A stretch of 64,000 nucleotides of DNA from positions 85,853 through 149,852 of the forward strand of contig DASZEN010000050.1 of assembly GCA_035940775.1 (NCBI GenBank), written 5' to 3'. The DNA comes from DASQYE01 sp035940775 (GTDB taxonomy: Bacteria > Acidobacteriota > Blastocatellia > Pyrinomonadales > Pyrinomonadaceae). Position 1 is the stretch's first letter. Each line of letters starts with the position of its first letter. Of this stretch, positions 1-8,622 are shown piece by piece. Made by a program: the position numbers and the translations under genes. The notes beneath the pieces are model-generated. The model made no database searches and was not told where the DNA came from. It saw only the letters and a list, made by a program, of their open reading frames with translations.

Positions 1-246
1 ATCAAGGAAGACCTTATTTATCACGAAGGGTGCGCCGTAATCTCACGGAATAATGAGATCAAGGTCTGGGACGCCAGCGCCAGTTGGTGGATCAACCCCA
101 AGCAGTTCGGGGGATACGGCGGGCTGCTTGTACTTCGGTTGTTTGCCCCGCAGGCCGAAGCATCTACGGTTTTTAATTGGGGCCCGCATAAGATAGTTCC
201 AAACCACTGGCAGAAGGTGGAAAGTGCGCGGGGAGATTTCGGATGA
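1..246 (+). CDS. C-terminal part of an unidentified protein (5' end outside window)
   Basis: An open frame enters from the left edge with no start and runs 81 codons to a TGA. The visible peptide has a YHEGCAV stretch, then VWDASASWWINP and a glycine-rich GGYGGLLVLRLFA segment. The Cys plus the Tyr/Trp-rich context could fit a papain- or transglutaminase-like fold, but I cannot place the family. A terminator-like hairpin with a T tract follows about 65 bases downstream and supports a real gene end here. Confidence 0.55.
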   Translation: MKEDLIYHEGCAVISRNNEIKVWDASASWWINPKQFGGYGGLLVLRLFAPQAEASTVFNWGPHKIVPNHWQKVESARGDFG

Positions 247-311
247 TTATACGCCGGATTTGATCTTCGTACTTTCTTTAACTGCTCGTGAGTATCGGCC
301 GTCGCGCTCGG

Positions 312-331
312 CCCGACATCGGGTTTTTTTT
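312..331 (+). terminator. Short-stem intrinsic terminator
   Basis: CCCG-ACAT-CGGG hairpin (stem 312-315/320-323) followed directly by eight T residues (324-331). The stem is short but the T tract is strong. It lies downstream of the truncated plus-strand gene at the left edge. Confidence 0.5.
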
Positions 332-394
332 GCTGCCATCCCGCTTTAGAAACTACTGCTCCGGCAAGCAATGCGGCATTCGGCACGAAGCAAC

Positions 395-461
395 AGAGCC
401 GCCCTGGCTTTTCTGTGCTTCGTCGGGCTCTTTACCTCGATTAAGCACTTGAGGCGGCTCT
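395..461. repeat. Inverted repeat in the 247-581 intergenic stretch
   Basis: AGAGCCGCC (395-403) pairs with GGCGGCTCT (453-461). Inside it GTGCTT (415-420) pairs with AAGCAC (443-448), giving a two-tier stem-loop. No gene was found between 247 and 581. It may be the terminator of the minus-strand gene ending at 582 or a small structured RNA. It lacks the conserved ends of an integron attC site. Confidence 0.4.
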
Positions 462-581
462 GCTCACCTGACCTGAAGGTGTGCCGGGAAGTTTTATATC
501 TCTACCGGCCCCTCGTCTGTGCCAGAGCGTACCGTGCTTAAACGAAGAGTCATCGTGCGTGGAATCACCTCGAAGATCGCA

Positions 582-1103
582 CTAACGACCTTCTTTCCTA
601 TCCCTCCCGCTACGCAAGTAGGCGACCGCCACGGAAGCTAGAACCGCCCCGACGGCCACCCTGGTCACCAGGCTTTTTCTGTTGTGCTTCCACTCAGCCT
701 TCCAGCCCCGTTCCGCGAAGATGTTCGGGACTCGTCCGCGCGAGAGGTCTTCCAGGTAGCCCTCGACCACGCCCACGCGATCGGCCAGCATCAGCGGCAG
801 CCAGTGCCCGTAGCTTGATTCGCTATATTTGAAAGCGACGCGGCGGATCATGCCGCTCAGTCCCGCGGGCGGCGTAGAAGTACCGAAAGTGGCCGAGACG
901 TTCGGCCGCTCGTTGGAATGCAGGATCTCGACATTGATCGGCTGCTGCGGCGGACGCTCCCAACTGTAGCCCGCGTGCTCCCCGTTGTTGCGATTCTTTA
1001 TCGGATAGGTCGGGTCGTTTTTCGGGTCGGCGTCCACCCCCCACCCCTTGACCTGCGATGGGTCTGTGGCTCTATTTTTCGTCTCTTTAACTATATTTTC
1101 CAC
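582..1103 (-). CDS. Conserved hypothetical protein with C-terminal membrane anchor
   Basis: 173 residues from a GTG start preceded by GGAAGGAG at good spacing. A hydrophilic N-terminal part contains KGWGVDADPKNDPTYP and WERPPQQP. A central part is rich in conserved-looking motifs (GLSGMIRRVAF, SYGHWLPLMLADRV). The C-terminus has one predicted transmembrane helix (about residues 146-163) followed by positive charges. I recall similar proteins beside glutathione-independent formaldehyde/zinc alcohol dehydrogenases, as here: it follows that gene on the same strand with 12 bases between them. The function is unknown; a membrane-bound accessory protein of the dehydrogenase is an inference. Confidence 0.75.
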   Translation of the reverse strand: MENIVKETKNRATDPSQVKGWGVDADPKNDPTYPIKNRNNGEHAGYSWERPPQQPINVEILHSNERPNVSATFGTSTPPAGLSGMIRRVAFKYSESSYGHWLPLMLADRVGVVEGYLEDLSRGRVPNIFAERGWKAEWKHNRKSLVTRVAVGAVLASVAVAYLRSGRDRKEGR

Positions 1104-1115
1104 GGCGGCTCCTTC

Positions 1116-2270
1116 CTAGGTTCTGGCCGAAGGCGGCAGCAGCACAGGCTTGATGCAGTTATCAAGCTTCGCTGAAAAAATGCGGTACGCGTCCGACACT
1201 TCCTCCAACGGGATGCGGTGCGTGATCAGGGCTTTCGGATCGAGGACGCCGTTCTGCACGTGCTCGATCAGCCGCGGCAGAAGCCGCTTCACCGAGGCCT
1301 GGTTCCCGCGGATGGTCAGCCCTTTATTCACCACATTCCCGATTGGGACGAGGGTATCTATTGGGCCGTACACGCCGACGATGGAGACAATGCCCCCCTT
1401 CTTCACCGAGTTAATAGCCCAGTGCAGCGCGGTGGCGGAGCCTCCCTGCATCAATAGTTTCCTGCCCAGCAGCGTCTGCATCACTCGGCCAGCGGCCTCG
1501 GCTCCCACGGCATCTATGCAAACGTCCGCCCCCATCCAGTCGGTCGTCCGTTTGAGGAATACCACCACGTCCCCCAGCTCATTGAAGTTATAAGCCTCGC
1601 ACGGCGCGTAGTTCCTCACGAACTCAAGACGGTAATCCACATGATCGATCACGATGACGCGGCCCGCCCCGAAGAGCCATGCGCACCTGGCCGCCATGAT
1701 GCCTACCGGGCCAGCTCCGAAAACCACGACCGTGTCCCCGGTCTGTATGCCGCCCATTTCGGCGGCCTGATACCCGGTCGGCACCACGTCCGTAAGCATC
1801 ACGGCATCGTCCGGGTCCATGCCTTCCGGGATGACCGTCGGGCCCACGTCCGCGTAGGGGACGCGGACGTATTCGGCCTGCCCCCCGTCGTAACCGCCCC
1901 CGGTGTGCGAATAGCCGAAGATGCCGCCCACCGCCGTCGCCTGGGAATTCGACTCGTGGCAATTCCCGTAAAGTTCCTGCTGGCAGAAGACACACTTGCC
2001 GCAGGCTATGTTGAAGGGCACCAGAACGTGGTCGCCTACCCTCAGCTTCTGAACCTCAGGGCCCACCTGCTCGACCACGCCCGTGACCTCATGGCCAAAG
2101 GTCATCCCCACGCGGGTGTCCGGCACGGAGCCGTTGTATAAATGTAGATCAGACCCGCAGATGCAGGATCTGGTGACCCGGACGATGGCGTCCTGTGGGT
2201 GCTGAATCTCAGGCTCCGGTTTATGGTCGATGCGGACACGCAGAGGCCCACGGTAATTCATGGCAAGCAT
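1116..2270 (-). CDS. Zinc-dependent alcohol dehydrogenase, formaldehyde-dehydrogenase-like
   Basis: 384 residues, the usual length of the medium-chain dehydrogenase family. The catalytic zinc ligands are visible as C38 (CICGSD) and H60-E61 (GHE). The structural zinc lobe has four cysteines at about 90, 93, 96 and 104. The nucleotide-binding loop VVVFGAGPVG lies near residue 190, followed by an acidic residue suggesting NAD. The sequence resembles the glutathione-independent formaldehyde dehydrogenase-like branch, so oxidation of an alcohol or aldehyde adduct in the cytoplasm is likely, but the substrate cannot be told. AGGGG precedes the ATG; a second ATG three codons in is also possible. It is first in a two-gene unit with the anchored hypothetical protein downstream. 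Confidence 0.85.
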   Translation of the reverse strand: MLAMNYRGPLRVRIDHKPEPEIQHPQDAIVRVTRSCICGSDLHLYNGSVPDTRVGMTFGHEVTGVVEQVGPEVQKLRVGDHVLVPFNIACGKCVFCQQELYGNCHESNSQATAVGGIFGYSHTGGGYDGGQAEYVRVPYADVGPTVIPEGMDPDDAVMLTDVVPTGYQAAEMGGIQTGDTVVVFGAGPVGIMAARCAWLFGAGRVIVIDHVDYRLEFVRNYAPCEAYNFNELGDVVVFLKRTTDWMGADVCIDAVGAEAAGRVMQTLLGRKLLMQGGSATALHWAINSVKKGGIVSIVGVYGPIDTLVPIGNVVNKGLTIRGNQASVKRLLPRLIEHVQNGVLDPKALITHRIPLEEVSDAYRIFSAKLDNCIKPVLLPPSART

Positions 2271-2554
2271 AGAACTGATTCCCCTCCCTTTTATCGCCCG
2301 TTCCCCTTCTCTGGCGCTGCTTCAAAAAATAGCGCGCCCGTCGTATTAGCTGGTCGGAATATTATCGCCAGTCAGATCAGCCAGCAGGACAAATTTATGG
2401 TGCGAATCCTTCTCTTTTTTTGTCAGCCCGGATCACTGGACGAAGTTTAATCAAAACAATCTTATATCGTGATTTTGCGTCAGAAGATTTTCGATTGCTT
2501 CACATAATCTAATGCTCATCTTCAAGCAGCACCGTCAGGGCTCTTATTTTCCTC

Positions 2555-2800
2555 TCAGGTTTCCCTGTGCTCTTCTATCTTCCGTAAGAGCTTCTCATCA
2601 TCAAGGGAGGATTCCCAATCTTCGGGCAACTCCAACCGCACAGACCTGGCCCCGCCGCTCGGGGTGCAGACGACGCGGACACGTCCTGCGCCCCCCTCGA
2701 CGCGCGCAGCCTCCTCATTCTCCGGTTTATCAGAGAGACCACTGTAAGCCTGCACGCATGTCCATGTAATCCCGTCTTCGCCCTTCAATTCTTTCGGCAT
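2555..2800 (-). CDS. Small hypothetical protein (81 aa)
   Basis: Soluble, acidic 81-residue protein (GITWTCVQAYSG, ARVEGGAGRVRVVCTPSGG, LRKIEEHRE). GGAGGT sits nine bases before its ATG, which makes translation likely. Two cysteines and a beta-rich middle are visible. I do not recognise a family. The 2271-2554 space between it and the dehydrogenase start shows no further gene. Confidence 0.6.
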   Translation of the reverse strand: MPKELKGEDGITWTCVQAYSGLSDKPENEEAARVEGGAGRVRVVCTPSGGARSVRLELPEDWESSLDDEKLLRKIEEHRET

Positions 2801-2858
2801 CTCTAACGTACCTCCGCTTTACCGGATGATCTGATTTTCCGCAATCACGTTACAGGCT

Positions 2859-3119
2859 CTACTTATACTTAAGTTTCATTACCAGGATGACGGCCCCGAG
2901 CAGGAGCGTGACGGCGTTGTTGATTATGATCGCCATTTCGCCTTTGATAATGCCGCAGGTGAGCCACAGCCCCACCCCCAAGCAGAAGGCTATGAACATC
3001 TTAAGCGAAACGTCCTCGGCCACCCTGGCTTTCCGGATTTTAGTTGCCTGCGGAATGAGGGAGGCCGTAGTCAGTCCGCCAGCCACGACGCCACTTAAAG
3101 GAGATGAATTGTGTCTCAC
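2859..3119 (-). CDS. SemiSWEET-type sugar transporter (MtN3/PQ-loop)
   Basis: 86 residues with three transmembrane helices, the standard half-transporter size; two copies dimerise in the inner membrane to move small sugars. The PQ signature is in TTASLIPQATKI, followed by the family pattern of a charged loop (KARVAEDVSLKMF) and a second helix. The third helix ends in KLKYK. The longest frame begins with GTG at 3119 and has no clear ribosome site, so the true start may be a few codons further in. It lies 58 bases from the small hypothetical gene on the same strand. Confidence 0.8.
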   Translation of the reverse strand: MRHNSSPLSGVVAGGLTTASLIPQATKIRKARVAEDVSLKMFIAFCLGVGLWLTCGIIKGEMAIIINNAVTLLLGAVILVMKLKYK

Positions 3120-3500
3120 GATTTATCATTGGGAATGATTCGCAGGATGATAGAGAAGGATGGATTATAACTGAGAAGCTGTTTTTGCAACACAGCCGTT
3201 CGGAAAGACCATTGGTGAGTACCACAGCCAACCGAGGCCGTACGCCATTACAGAGAAGATGCTGACCTGTAGCCGGGGCACTCGATTGTTTGCGCAAGGT
3301 ATTGCTACCACCTCAGAGTGATTGACTTTCATTTTCCGCTCTCAACTCAAACATGCCTTAAATGTGTCTTACCTGAACTGGTCTAAACAATAAAATAACA
3401 AGTGGTTATTGTTTTAATACCATCCTCGCATATATAAATATATTGTTAACGCTCGGGTGCCTGGCAGCGGTTCAACTCTTTCGGAAACGCAAAGGTTATT
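3120..3500. other. Intergenic stretch with AT-rich palindrome
   Basis: No gene found. AT-rich, containing AAACAATAA (3385-3393) facing TTATTGTTT (3406-3414), a 9-base inverted repeat about 90 bases before the start of the secreted NTF2-like gene. It is a plausible regulator-binding or promoter region for that gene. Confidence 0.4.
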
Positions 3501-4082
3501 ATGCTCAAAGCACTTAACCACGATTCAATAAAAGGAAACATTGTGGGCGCATTTAAATCAAAAAAATCGTTTTTCATTTTGCTGGTTTTGTTTTGTGGTA
3601 GCTATGGGATAAACGCCCGGAGCCAGGATAATCCTGATTCTCGCGGAATGGTAACGAAGCCGAGCGCCGCGCAGGAAGAGTCGGATTCCGAGATGGCGAA
3701 AGTGCGGCGCGCGATTGATGCCGGGAACGCTGTCTGGGTTGCGGCGTGGGCCAAAGGCGATGCGACGATGCTTCCCAGTACATTCACTGCGGACGGGAAA
3801 GAACTGGTTGCGGGCGGCAAAGTCTATAAAGGGCGCAAACAAATTCTTGATCTGATGCGCGAAACAATGAAGAAGCGGGGCGGGCGGGCGAAGCTCACGG
3901 TTACGACAACCGATGTCTGGCTCGACGGGGACACCGCTTACGAAACGGGCACGGCAGTTTATGAATTTACGGTTGAGGGTCAGCCGCAAAAGTTGGAGCG
4001 GCGGTATTTTACGATCTGGAAAAGGCAGTCAAAACGCGGGGCGTGGAAAATATACTCGAACACAGGTATTGCCAAAGAGTGA
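3501..4082 (+). CDS. Secreted NTF2-like protein (DUF4440/SnoaL type)
   Basis: 193 residues. The N-terminus has a hydrophobic signal-like segment (KKSFFILLVLFCGSYG, about residues 21-36). One NTF2-like domain covers about 65-190: the helical AIDAGNAVWVAAWAKGDATML start, the F(T)ADGKELVAGGKVYKGRKQI turn, and beta strands ending in W KIYSNTGIA. Such domains are small enzymes or binding cones; no catalytic set can be assigned. A GTG in frame at 3543 is an alternative start. The next secreted protein gene follows on the same strand, so the two may be co-transcribed. Confidence 0.75.
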   Translation: MLKALNHDSIKGNIVGAFKSKKSFFILLVLFCGSYGINARSQDNPDSRGMVTKPSAAQEESDSEMAKVRRAIDAGNAVWVAAWAKGDATMLPSTFTADGKELVAGGKVYKGRKQILDLMRETMKKRGGRAKLTVTTTDVWLDGDTAYETGTAVYEFTVEGQPQKLERRYFTIWKRQSKRGAWKIYSNTGIAKE

Positions 4083-4150
4083 ATGATGCAGGCAGTAATC
4101 GAACTGGAAAATTAAAAAAATCGAAAGCTACGGACAGATGGAGAAAATCA

Positions 4151-4804
4151 ATGAATGGAATCAATAAAAGAAAGAATTTAGCGACGGGCGTGGCCAGGCA
4201 CGTGCTAATTTATTTTCTATTATGCGGGGTGATTATCCTTCTGCAAGCCCATCAAAGTCTCGCACAGTCGAATCGAGAAGCACCAAAAACGAACCCGCAG
4301 CAAACCGTCAAGCAACGGGACGGACAAAGCGATTTTGACTTTGAAATCGGGACTTGGAAAACCAAACTGAAGCGACTCCTTGATCCGTTAAGCGGCTCGA
4401 CCACCTGGGTCGAATATGAAGGGACAACCGTCGTTAGAAAAGTTTGGAACGGTCGCGCCAATCTGGTTGAATTAGTTGCCGATGGCCCGTCGGGTCATTT
4501 TGAAGGTCTAAGCCTGCGTCTATATAACCCTCAATCTCGCCAATGGAGTCTCAATTTTGCTAACGTCAAGAGCGGCGTTATGACTCAGCCGACAATCGGC
4601 GAGTTCAAAAACGGGCGCGGCGAGTTTTATAGCCAGGAAACGCTCGATGGCCGAGCCATCCTTGTTCGATTTGTCATATCGGATATAACTCCGAACTCCT
4701 GCCGTTTTGAACAGGCGTTCTCGGATGATGGCGGCAAAACCTGGGAGGTAAATTGGATCGCCGTCGATACGCGGGTGAAAGATGAACCGAAGAACGGCTA
4801 TTGA
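4151..4804 (+). CDS. Secreted DUF1579-like protein
   Basis: I choose the ATG at 4151 (217 residues), because GGAG lies eight bases upstream and it places a signal peptide at the N-terminus (VLIYFLLCGVIILLQAH, likely cleaved near SLAQS). An upstream in-frame ATG at 4043 would overlap the previous gene. The mature part begins SDFDFEIGTWKTKLKR and continues as a lipocalin-like beta barrel with W(N)GRANLVELVADG and DDGGKTWEVNWI. This pattern is known in DUF1579-like proteins of unknown role. It is probably periplasmic. Confidence 0.7.
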   Translation: MNGINKRKNLATGVARHVLIYFLLCGVIILLQAHQSLAQSNREAPKTNPQQTVKQRDGQSDFDFEIGTWKTKLKRLLDPLSGSTTWVEYEGTTVVRKVWNGRANLVELVADGPSGHFEGLSLRLYNPQSRQWSLNFANVKSGVMTQPTIGEFKNGRGEFYSQETLDGRAILVRFVISDITPNSCRFEQAFSDDGGKTWEVNWIAVDTRVKDEPKNGY

Positions 4805-4866
4805 GTCCCACCGCATGTTAGAGATTCTTTTATGGAAAGTTTACCGACGAATGAAATTCCGACTTC

Positions 4867-5700
4867 TCAATTACTCAACAACCCCTGTATCAGGTCACTC
4901 GAAGCCAGGTTAGTTGTCCATCCGAAACCTCCCTCCTTCCGCATTTCCTGACCGGCGCGTATCAAAGCGGTAATTGCAGCACGCGCCAGCGCGCCTCCGA
5001 CACTGATACGCTTAACGCCCGCGTCGGCCAATTCCGCGACTGTCACGCCTTTTATAAACGGCGCAAGGACATTCACCGGCTTGTTTAATGCGCCCGTTAC
5101 AAGCCGAACCTCTTCGAGCGTTTTAAGTCCCGGCGCGTAAAGAACATCTGCCCCGGCTGCCTCGAATGCCTGTAGGCGGCGGATCGTATCGTCAAGGTCG
5201 TTCCTTCCATGAAGCAAATTTTCGGCGCGCGTCGTGAGGGCGAAAGGAAAATCGAGCGAGTGCGACGCTTCTACGGCAGCGTGAACGCGTTCGACAGCTA
5301 AACCAAATTCGTAAATGGGATTCGCCGGATTGCGGGTGTAATCCTCGATTGAACCTCCGGCCAATCCGGCTTGTGCCGCCGCAAGAATGGTTGCCGCCGC
5401 CTTTTCCGGCTCGTCCGCGAAACAGTTTTCCAAATCCGCGCTCACCGGCAAATCGGTTGCCGCGCAGAGGCTTCGACAATGCGCGATAACTTCATCGAGC
5501 GAAACCTGTCCGTCAAGTCGCCCGAGAGAATTTGCAAAACCTGCACTGGTCGTCGCCAGGGCTTCAAAGCCCAAGCCGGAAAGCAGTCGTGTCGAGCCCG
5601 GATCCCATGAGTTTGGGATAATGAAAGCACCCTCGCGCTCGTGCAGAGCTTTGAATTTTTCAGCCTTTTCCATCTGACTCAGTGACATGTTATTTAGCAT
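4867..5700 (-). CDS. Isocitrate lyase/PEP mutase superfamily protein
   Basis: 277 residues forming one (beta/alpha)8 barrel of the PEP-phosphonomutase/isocitrate-lyase superfamily. Visible landmarks are IIPNSWDPGSTRLL (30s), the metal-binding strand PVSADLENC (D89, E91) and GGSIED (E119-D120). The KKCGH-type catalytic loop of isocitrate lyase is absent, so this belongs to the uncharacterised carboxyvinyl-carboxyphosphonate/oxaloacetate-hydrolase-like branch, cleaving or forming a C-C or C-P bond in a small 2-oxo acid. Its first seven bases overlap the end of the upstream MocR gene, so the two are co-translated. Confidence 0.8.
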   Translation of the reverse strand: MLNNMSLSQMEKAEKFKALHEREGAFIIPNSWDPGSTRLLSGLGFEALATTSAGFANSLGRLDGQVSLDEVIAHCRSLCAATDLPVSADLENCFADEPEKAAATILAAAQAGLAGGSIEDYTRNPANPIYEFGLAVERVHAAVEASHSLDFPFALTTRAENLLHGRNDLDDTIRRLQAFEAAGADVLYAPGLKTLEEVRLVTGALNKPVNVLAPFIKGVTVAELADAGVKRISVGGALARAAITALIRAGQEMRKEGGFGWTTNLASSDLIQGLLSN

Positions 5701-7310
5701 TTTATTTTTATGTGTTCCTTAAAATATTCAACTCCCGAAGAGATGGAGACGCGACGCACGCGACGGTTGTCGAAATGGAACGAGCCTCTCGGGATTGGAT
5801 TATCTTGATTTCGCATCATCTCGGTCAGAACTTTAGTCAGTTTTCTTACACCGCGCTTGATCTGTTTTTCATCAAACGCCGCGTAACCGAAAACCAGACC
5901 GTTACGTTTATATTTATTGATGCTGGAATCGGAAATGGACTGAAATCTGACATTTTGCAGAGCGGCTTTTTGCGCCACTTCCTGATCATCAAGATAATCG
6001 GGCAGCCATCCGACGAGATGCATACCGGCATCGTCGGCTTTCATCTCCACCAAACCTCTCAAGTTTCGCTTAACTTCTTCGACTAAAATCTGCTGCCTTT
6101 CTTCATAAAGCGTTCGCATCCGACGGACATGACGGGCGAAATGACCTTCGGCTATAAACTCGGCTAAAATGGCTTGATTAATCAACGGGGATTGCGCTCC
6201 GCTTAAAATTCGCCCGCTGGTGAAGACATCCACCAAATCCGGCGGCACCACGAGGCATCCGAGTTTCAGAGTCGGGTAAATCGTCTTGCTGAAAGTTCCT
6301 ACGTAAAGAACTCTTCCTTCCTCGTCGAGTCCTTGCAGAGACGCGAGCGGATGACCGCGGTAGCGGTACTCGCTATCGTAATCGTCCTCGATAATCCATG
6401 CGCCCGTAGCCCGCGCCGCTTCTATCAGCGACAGCCGCCTCGCCAGACTCATCGTCACGCCGAGCGGGTATTGATGCGAAGGGGTTACATAAACGAGTTT
6501 CGGTTTTTTGCTCCGCTCGTATGCCGCCTTTAAATTTAGCCCGTCCTTATCAACAGGAACGGGAATTATTTTGGCTCTTGAAAGGGCGAATAAGTTACGC
6601 GCGCTCAAATAACCGGGGTCTTCCATCCAAATCTCATCGTTCTGATCGAGGAAGACCGCGGCGATTAAAGCGAGCGCCTGCTGAGTGCCAGCGGTGATAA
6701 TGATCTGCTCCGGCTCGCAAACGACGCCGCGGGCGGATTTTAAGTGCGCGGCGAGCGTTTCACGCAACGGGCGAAAACCCGCCAGATCACCGTTGAGCAG
6801 AGTCGCCGATGGTGTCAGGCGGTGCTGGCGCGCGGCAATTCTTGTCCAGGTATTAAAAGGGAAAGAATCCACTGCGGTCAGGCCATTCTGGAAAGGAGTG
6901 AATTTGGTTCCTTCGTGTTCGAGCAAAACGTCATCGAAGCTCCGGGCCATTAGCCTTCCTTGTTTGGAAAGATTCAACCCGCGAGAAAAGGCTGCCGTCT
7001 TCACCGCCCGCGTTTTCGCCGTTTGCATCAATTCTTCCGGTAATGCACCGGCGACAAAGGTTCCCGCGCCGATTTTGCCTTCCAAATAGCCTTCGGCAAG
7101 AAGCTGGTCATATGCGTTAACGACCGTCATCCGCGAAATACCCAGTTGCAGAGCCAGAGCGCGCGAAGAGGGGATACGTGACCTTGCCGGAAGCTCGCCG
7201 CTTAAAATTGCCTGGCGCATCTTCTCGTAAATCTGGCGGTGCATGGGTATCCGTGAAACCGTTCGGTCGCGCAAGGTAACAAACGGGAATGTGGGGTTTG
7301 GGTTTTTCAT
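5694..7310 (-). CDS. MocR-family regulator (GntR HTH + aminotransferase-like domain)
   Basis: 538 residues. A GntR winged helix-turn-helix occupies about 20-85 (RIPSSRALALQLGISRMTVV). A fold-type I aminotransferase domain follows from about 130, with the PLP lysine K342 in VGTFSKTIYPTLKLG and the D-Y pair in IIEDDYDSEYRYRG. MocR regulators (GabR, PdxR, EhuR types) use PLP or an amino compound as a signal. A linker of about 45 residues separates the domains. It overlaps the PEP-mutase-family gene, unlike the usual divergent arrangement, which suggests it controls its own operon or that both serve one amino/keto acid pathway. Confidence 0.88.
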   Translation of the reverse strand: MKNPNPTFPFVTLRDRTVSRIPMHRQIYEKMRQAILSGELPARSRIPSSRALALQLGISRMTVVNAYDQLLAEGYLEGKIGAGTFVAGALPEELMQTAKTRAVKTAAFSRGLNLSKQGRLMARSFDDVLLEHEGTKFTPFQNGLTAVDSFPFNTWTRIAARQHRLTPSATLLNGDLAGFRPLRETLAAHLKSARGVVCEPEQIIITAGTQQALALIAAVFLDQNDEIWMEDPGYLSARNLFALSRAKIIPVPVDKDGLNLKAAYERSKKPKLVYVTPSHQYPLGVTMSLARRLSLIEAARATGAWIIEDDYDSEYRYRGHPLASLQGLDEEGRVLYVGTFSKTIYPTLKLGCLVVPPDLVDVFTSGRILSGAQSPLINQAILAEFIAEGHFARHVRRMRTLYEERQQILVEEVKRNLRGLVEMKADDAGMHLVGWLPDYLDDQEVAQKAALQNVRFQSISDSSINKYKRNGLVFGYAAFDEKQIKRGVRKLTKVLTEMMRNQDNPIPRGSFHFDNRRVRRVSISSGVEYFKEHIKIKC

Positions 7311-7504
7311 TCTTATATTTACTTATAGCATGCCGAATTGGCATGGTAAAATCCTCTAAATAAAAAATATGGATAATACCAATTCAGGTCTTGTAAAAGA
7401 TTCCCGAGAGGAGAATGGACTATAACAATTTCTCCGAAATGGCACTTGAATGAGCGCCACTTGCAACTACTATAAGTTTTATACTCGTAGCGAAATAGAT
7501 ATTA

Positions 7505-7810
7505 ATGAGCGAATGTTTAAGCGTCCCTGGCGAAACCATGCTGCGCGGCCTGCCGAAGCGCGGATCATCGGCTTTACTCGCCCCGATTCAGCCCGGATCG
7601 CTTAAGGGCCTGCACCTTGTGGTAACGGACATCAGCGAAGCTCTGGAGGCGCTCGTTGAGCGGGGAGTTGCAGTCGGCGAGATTACGGATTTTAAGAGTG
7701 CGAAGTACGCCGGAGTCAGTGGTGACCCGGATGGCAATTTGTGGCTGCTCCGGGAGTTCCCGGCAGAACTCAGACGGCCCGGACAAGCCTTCTATCAGTG
7801 GGGCGATTGA
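7505..7810 (+). pseudogene. Truncated VOC (glyoxalase-like) gene remnant
   Basis: 101-codon frame that reads like only the C-terminal half of a VOC-fold protein: IQPGSLKGLHLVVTDISEALEAL, then the closing strand DPDGNLWLLREF. The first beta-alpha-beta-beta-beta unit is missing and the loop before DPDGN is shorter than I expect in this family. There is no good ribosome site before its ATG. Most likely a decayed gene; a very small single-module VOC protein is a less likely alternative. Confidence 0.5.
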
Positions 7811-7876
7811 TCGCCAGCGGCATAACACCGGCGGGCATCCGACCGCCGACTCTCATCTATAGCTGGAAAGTTTATT

Positions 7877-8347
7877 ATGAGAATTGAACATACACCATCT
7901 GCAACAGCAGAAATGCTTATTCGCAAACCGGTCGCCGAAGTATTTGAGGCTTTTGTCAATCCTGCCATTACAACCAGGTTCTGGTTCACCAAAAGCAGCG
8001 GAAGGTTAGAAACAGGCAAACAAATCCAGTGGGACTGGGAAATGTATAATGCTTCCGCGCAGGTTATCGTGAACGCAATTGAACAGAATAGGCGAATACT
8101 CGTTGAATGGTCAGGGTATGGCACCACGACAATCGAGTGGCTTTTTTATCCTCAAGCGGATGGCACAACTTTCGTCAGCATTACGAACGCCGGGTTTAGC
8201 GGCGAAGGGGATGAGATTGTCAGGAATGCGCTGGATTCAATGGGAGGATTTACGATGGTGCTGTGCGGATTAAAGGCGCTACTGGAACACAATATAATCT
8301 TAAATCTCATAGCGGATCGTTTCCCTGAAGGGCTAGAGAAAAGCTAA
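7877..8347 (+). CDS. SRPBCC/AHSA1-family protein
   Basis: 156 residues with the START-like Activator-of-Hsp90 homology fold: AEMLIRKPVAEVFEAFVNP at the N-terminus, FWFTKSSGRLETGKQIQWDWEMY, and a long C-terminal helix (GGFTMVLCGLKALLEHN). These single-domain cytoplasmic proteins bind hydrophobic ligands; the specific role is unknown. It follows the VOC remnant on the same strand, a pairing common for AHSA1 and glyoxalase-like genes. Confidence 0.8.
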   Translation: MRIEHTPSATAEMLIRKPVAEVFEAFVNPAITTRFWFTKSSGRLETGKQIQWDWEMYNASAQVIVNAIEQNRRILVEWSGYGTTTIEWLFYPQADGTTFVSITNAGFSGEGDEIVRNALDSMGGFTMVLCGLKALLEHNIILNLIADRFPEGLEKS

Positions 8348-8622
8348 GAACGATCTTTGGTTTTGTGGCGGCTCGCTTCGGTTAAGCGCGGCGGCTCGAT
8401 TCATCGTTCAGCCTGACACAGGTCACATTATGATGCTTAAAGCTGCCGAAAAGTTTTGCGAAATTGGTGGAAACATCGCTTTGCAAAAGGTGACCTGAGA
8501 TTAAAACGTCTAACAAATTATAGAGAGGCGAAACAGATAGCCTCATAAAACGTCGCTCGTTAAACTCAATGTTGACTTCCGGCGTTTTCACCCGCATCAA
8601 CCCGTACTTTGAGGAGACAATT

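Noticed and set aside
395..461. Integron attC site
   Set aside because: Two-tier stem exists, but the conserved GTTRRRY and RYYYAAC ends and an integrase are missing.
8382..8600. 72-codon minus-strand frame between AHSA1 and MBL genes
   Set aside because: No ribosome site and overlaps the likely promoter of the MBL gene.
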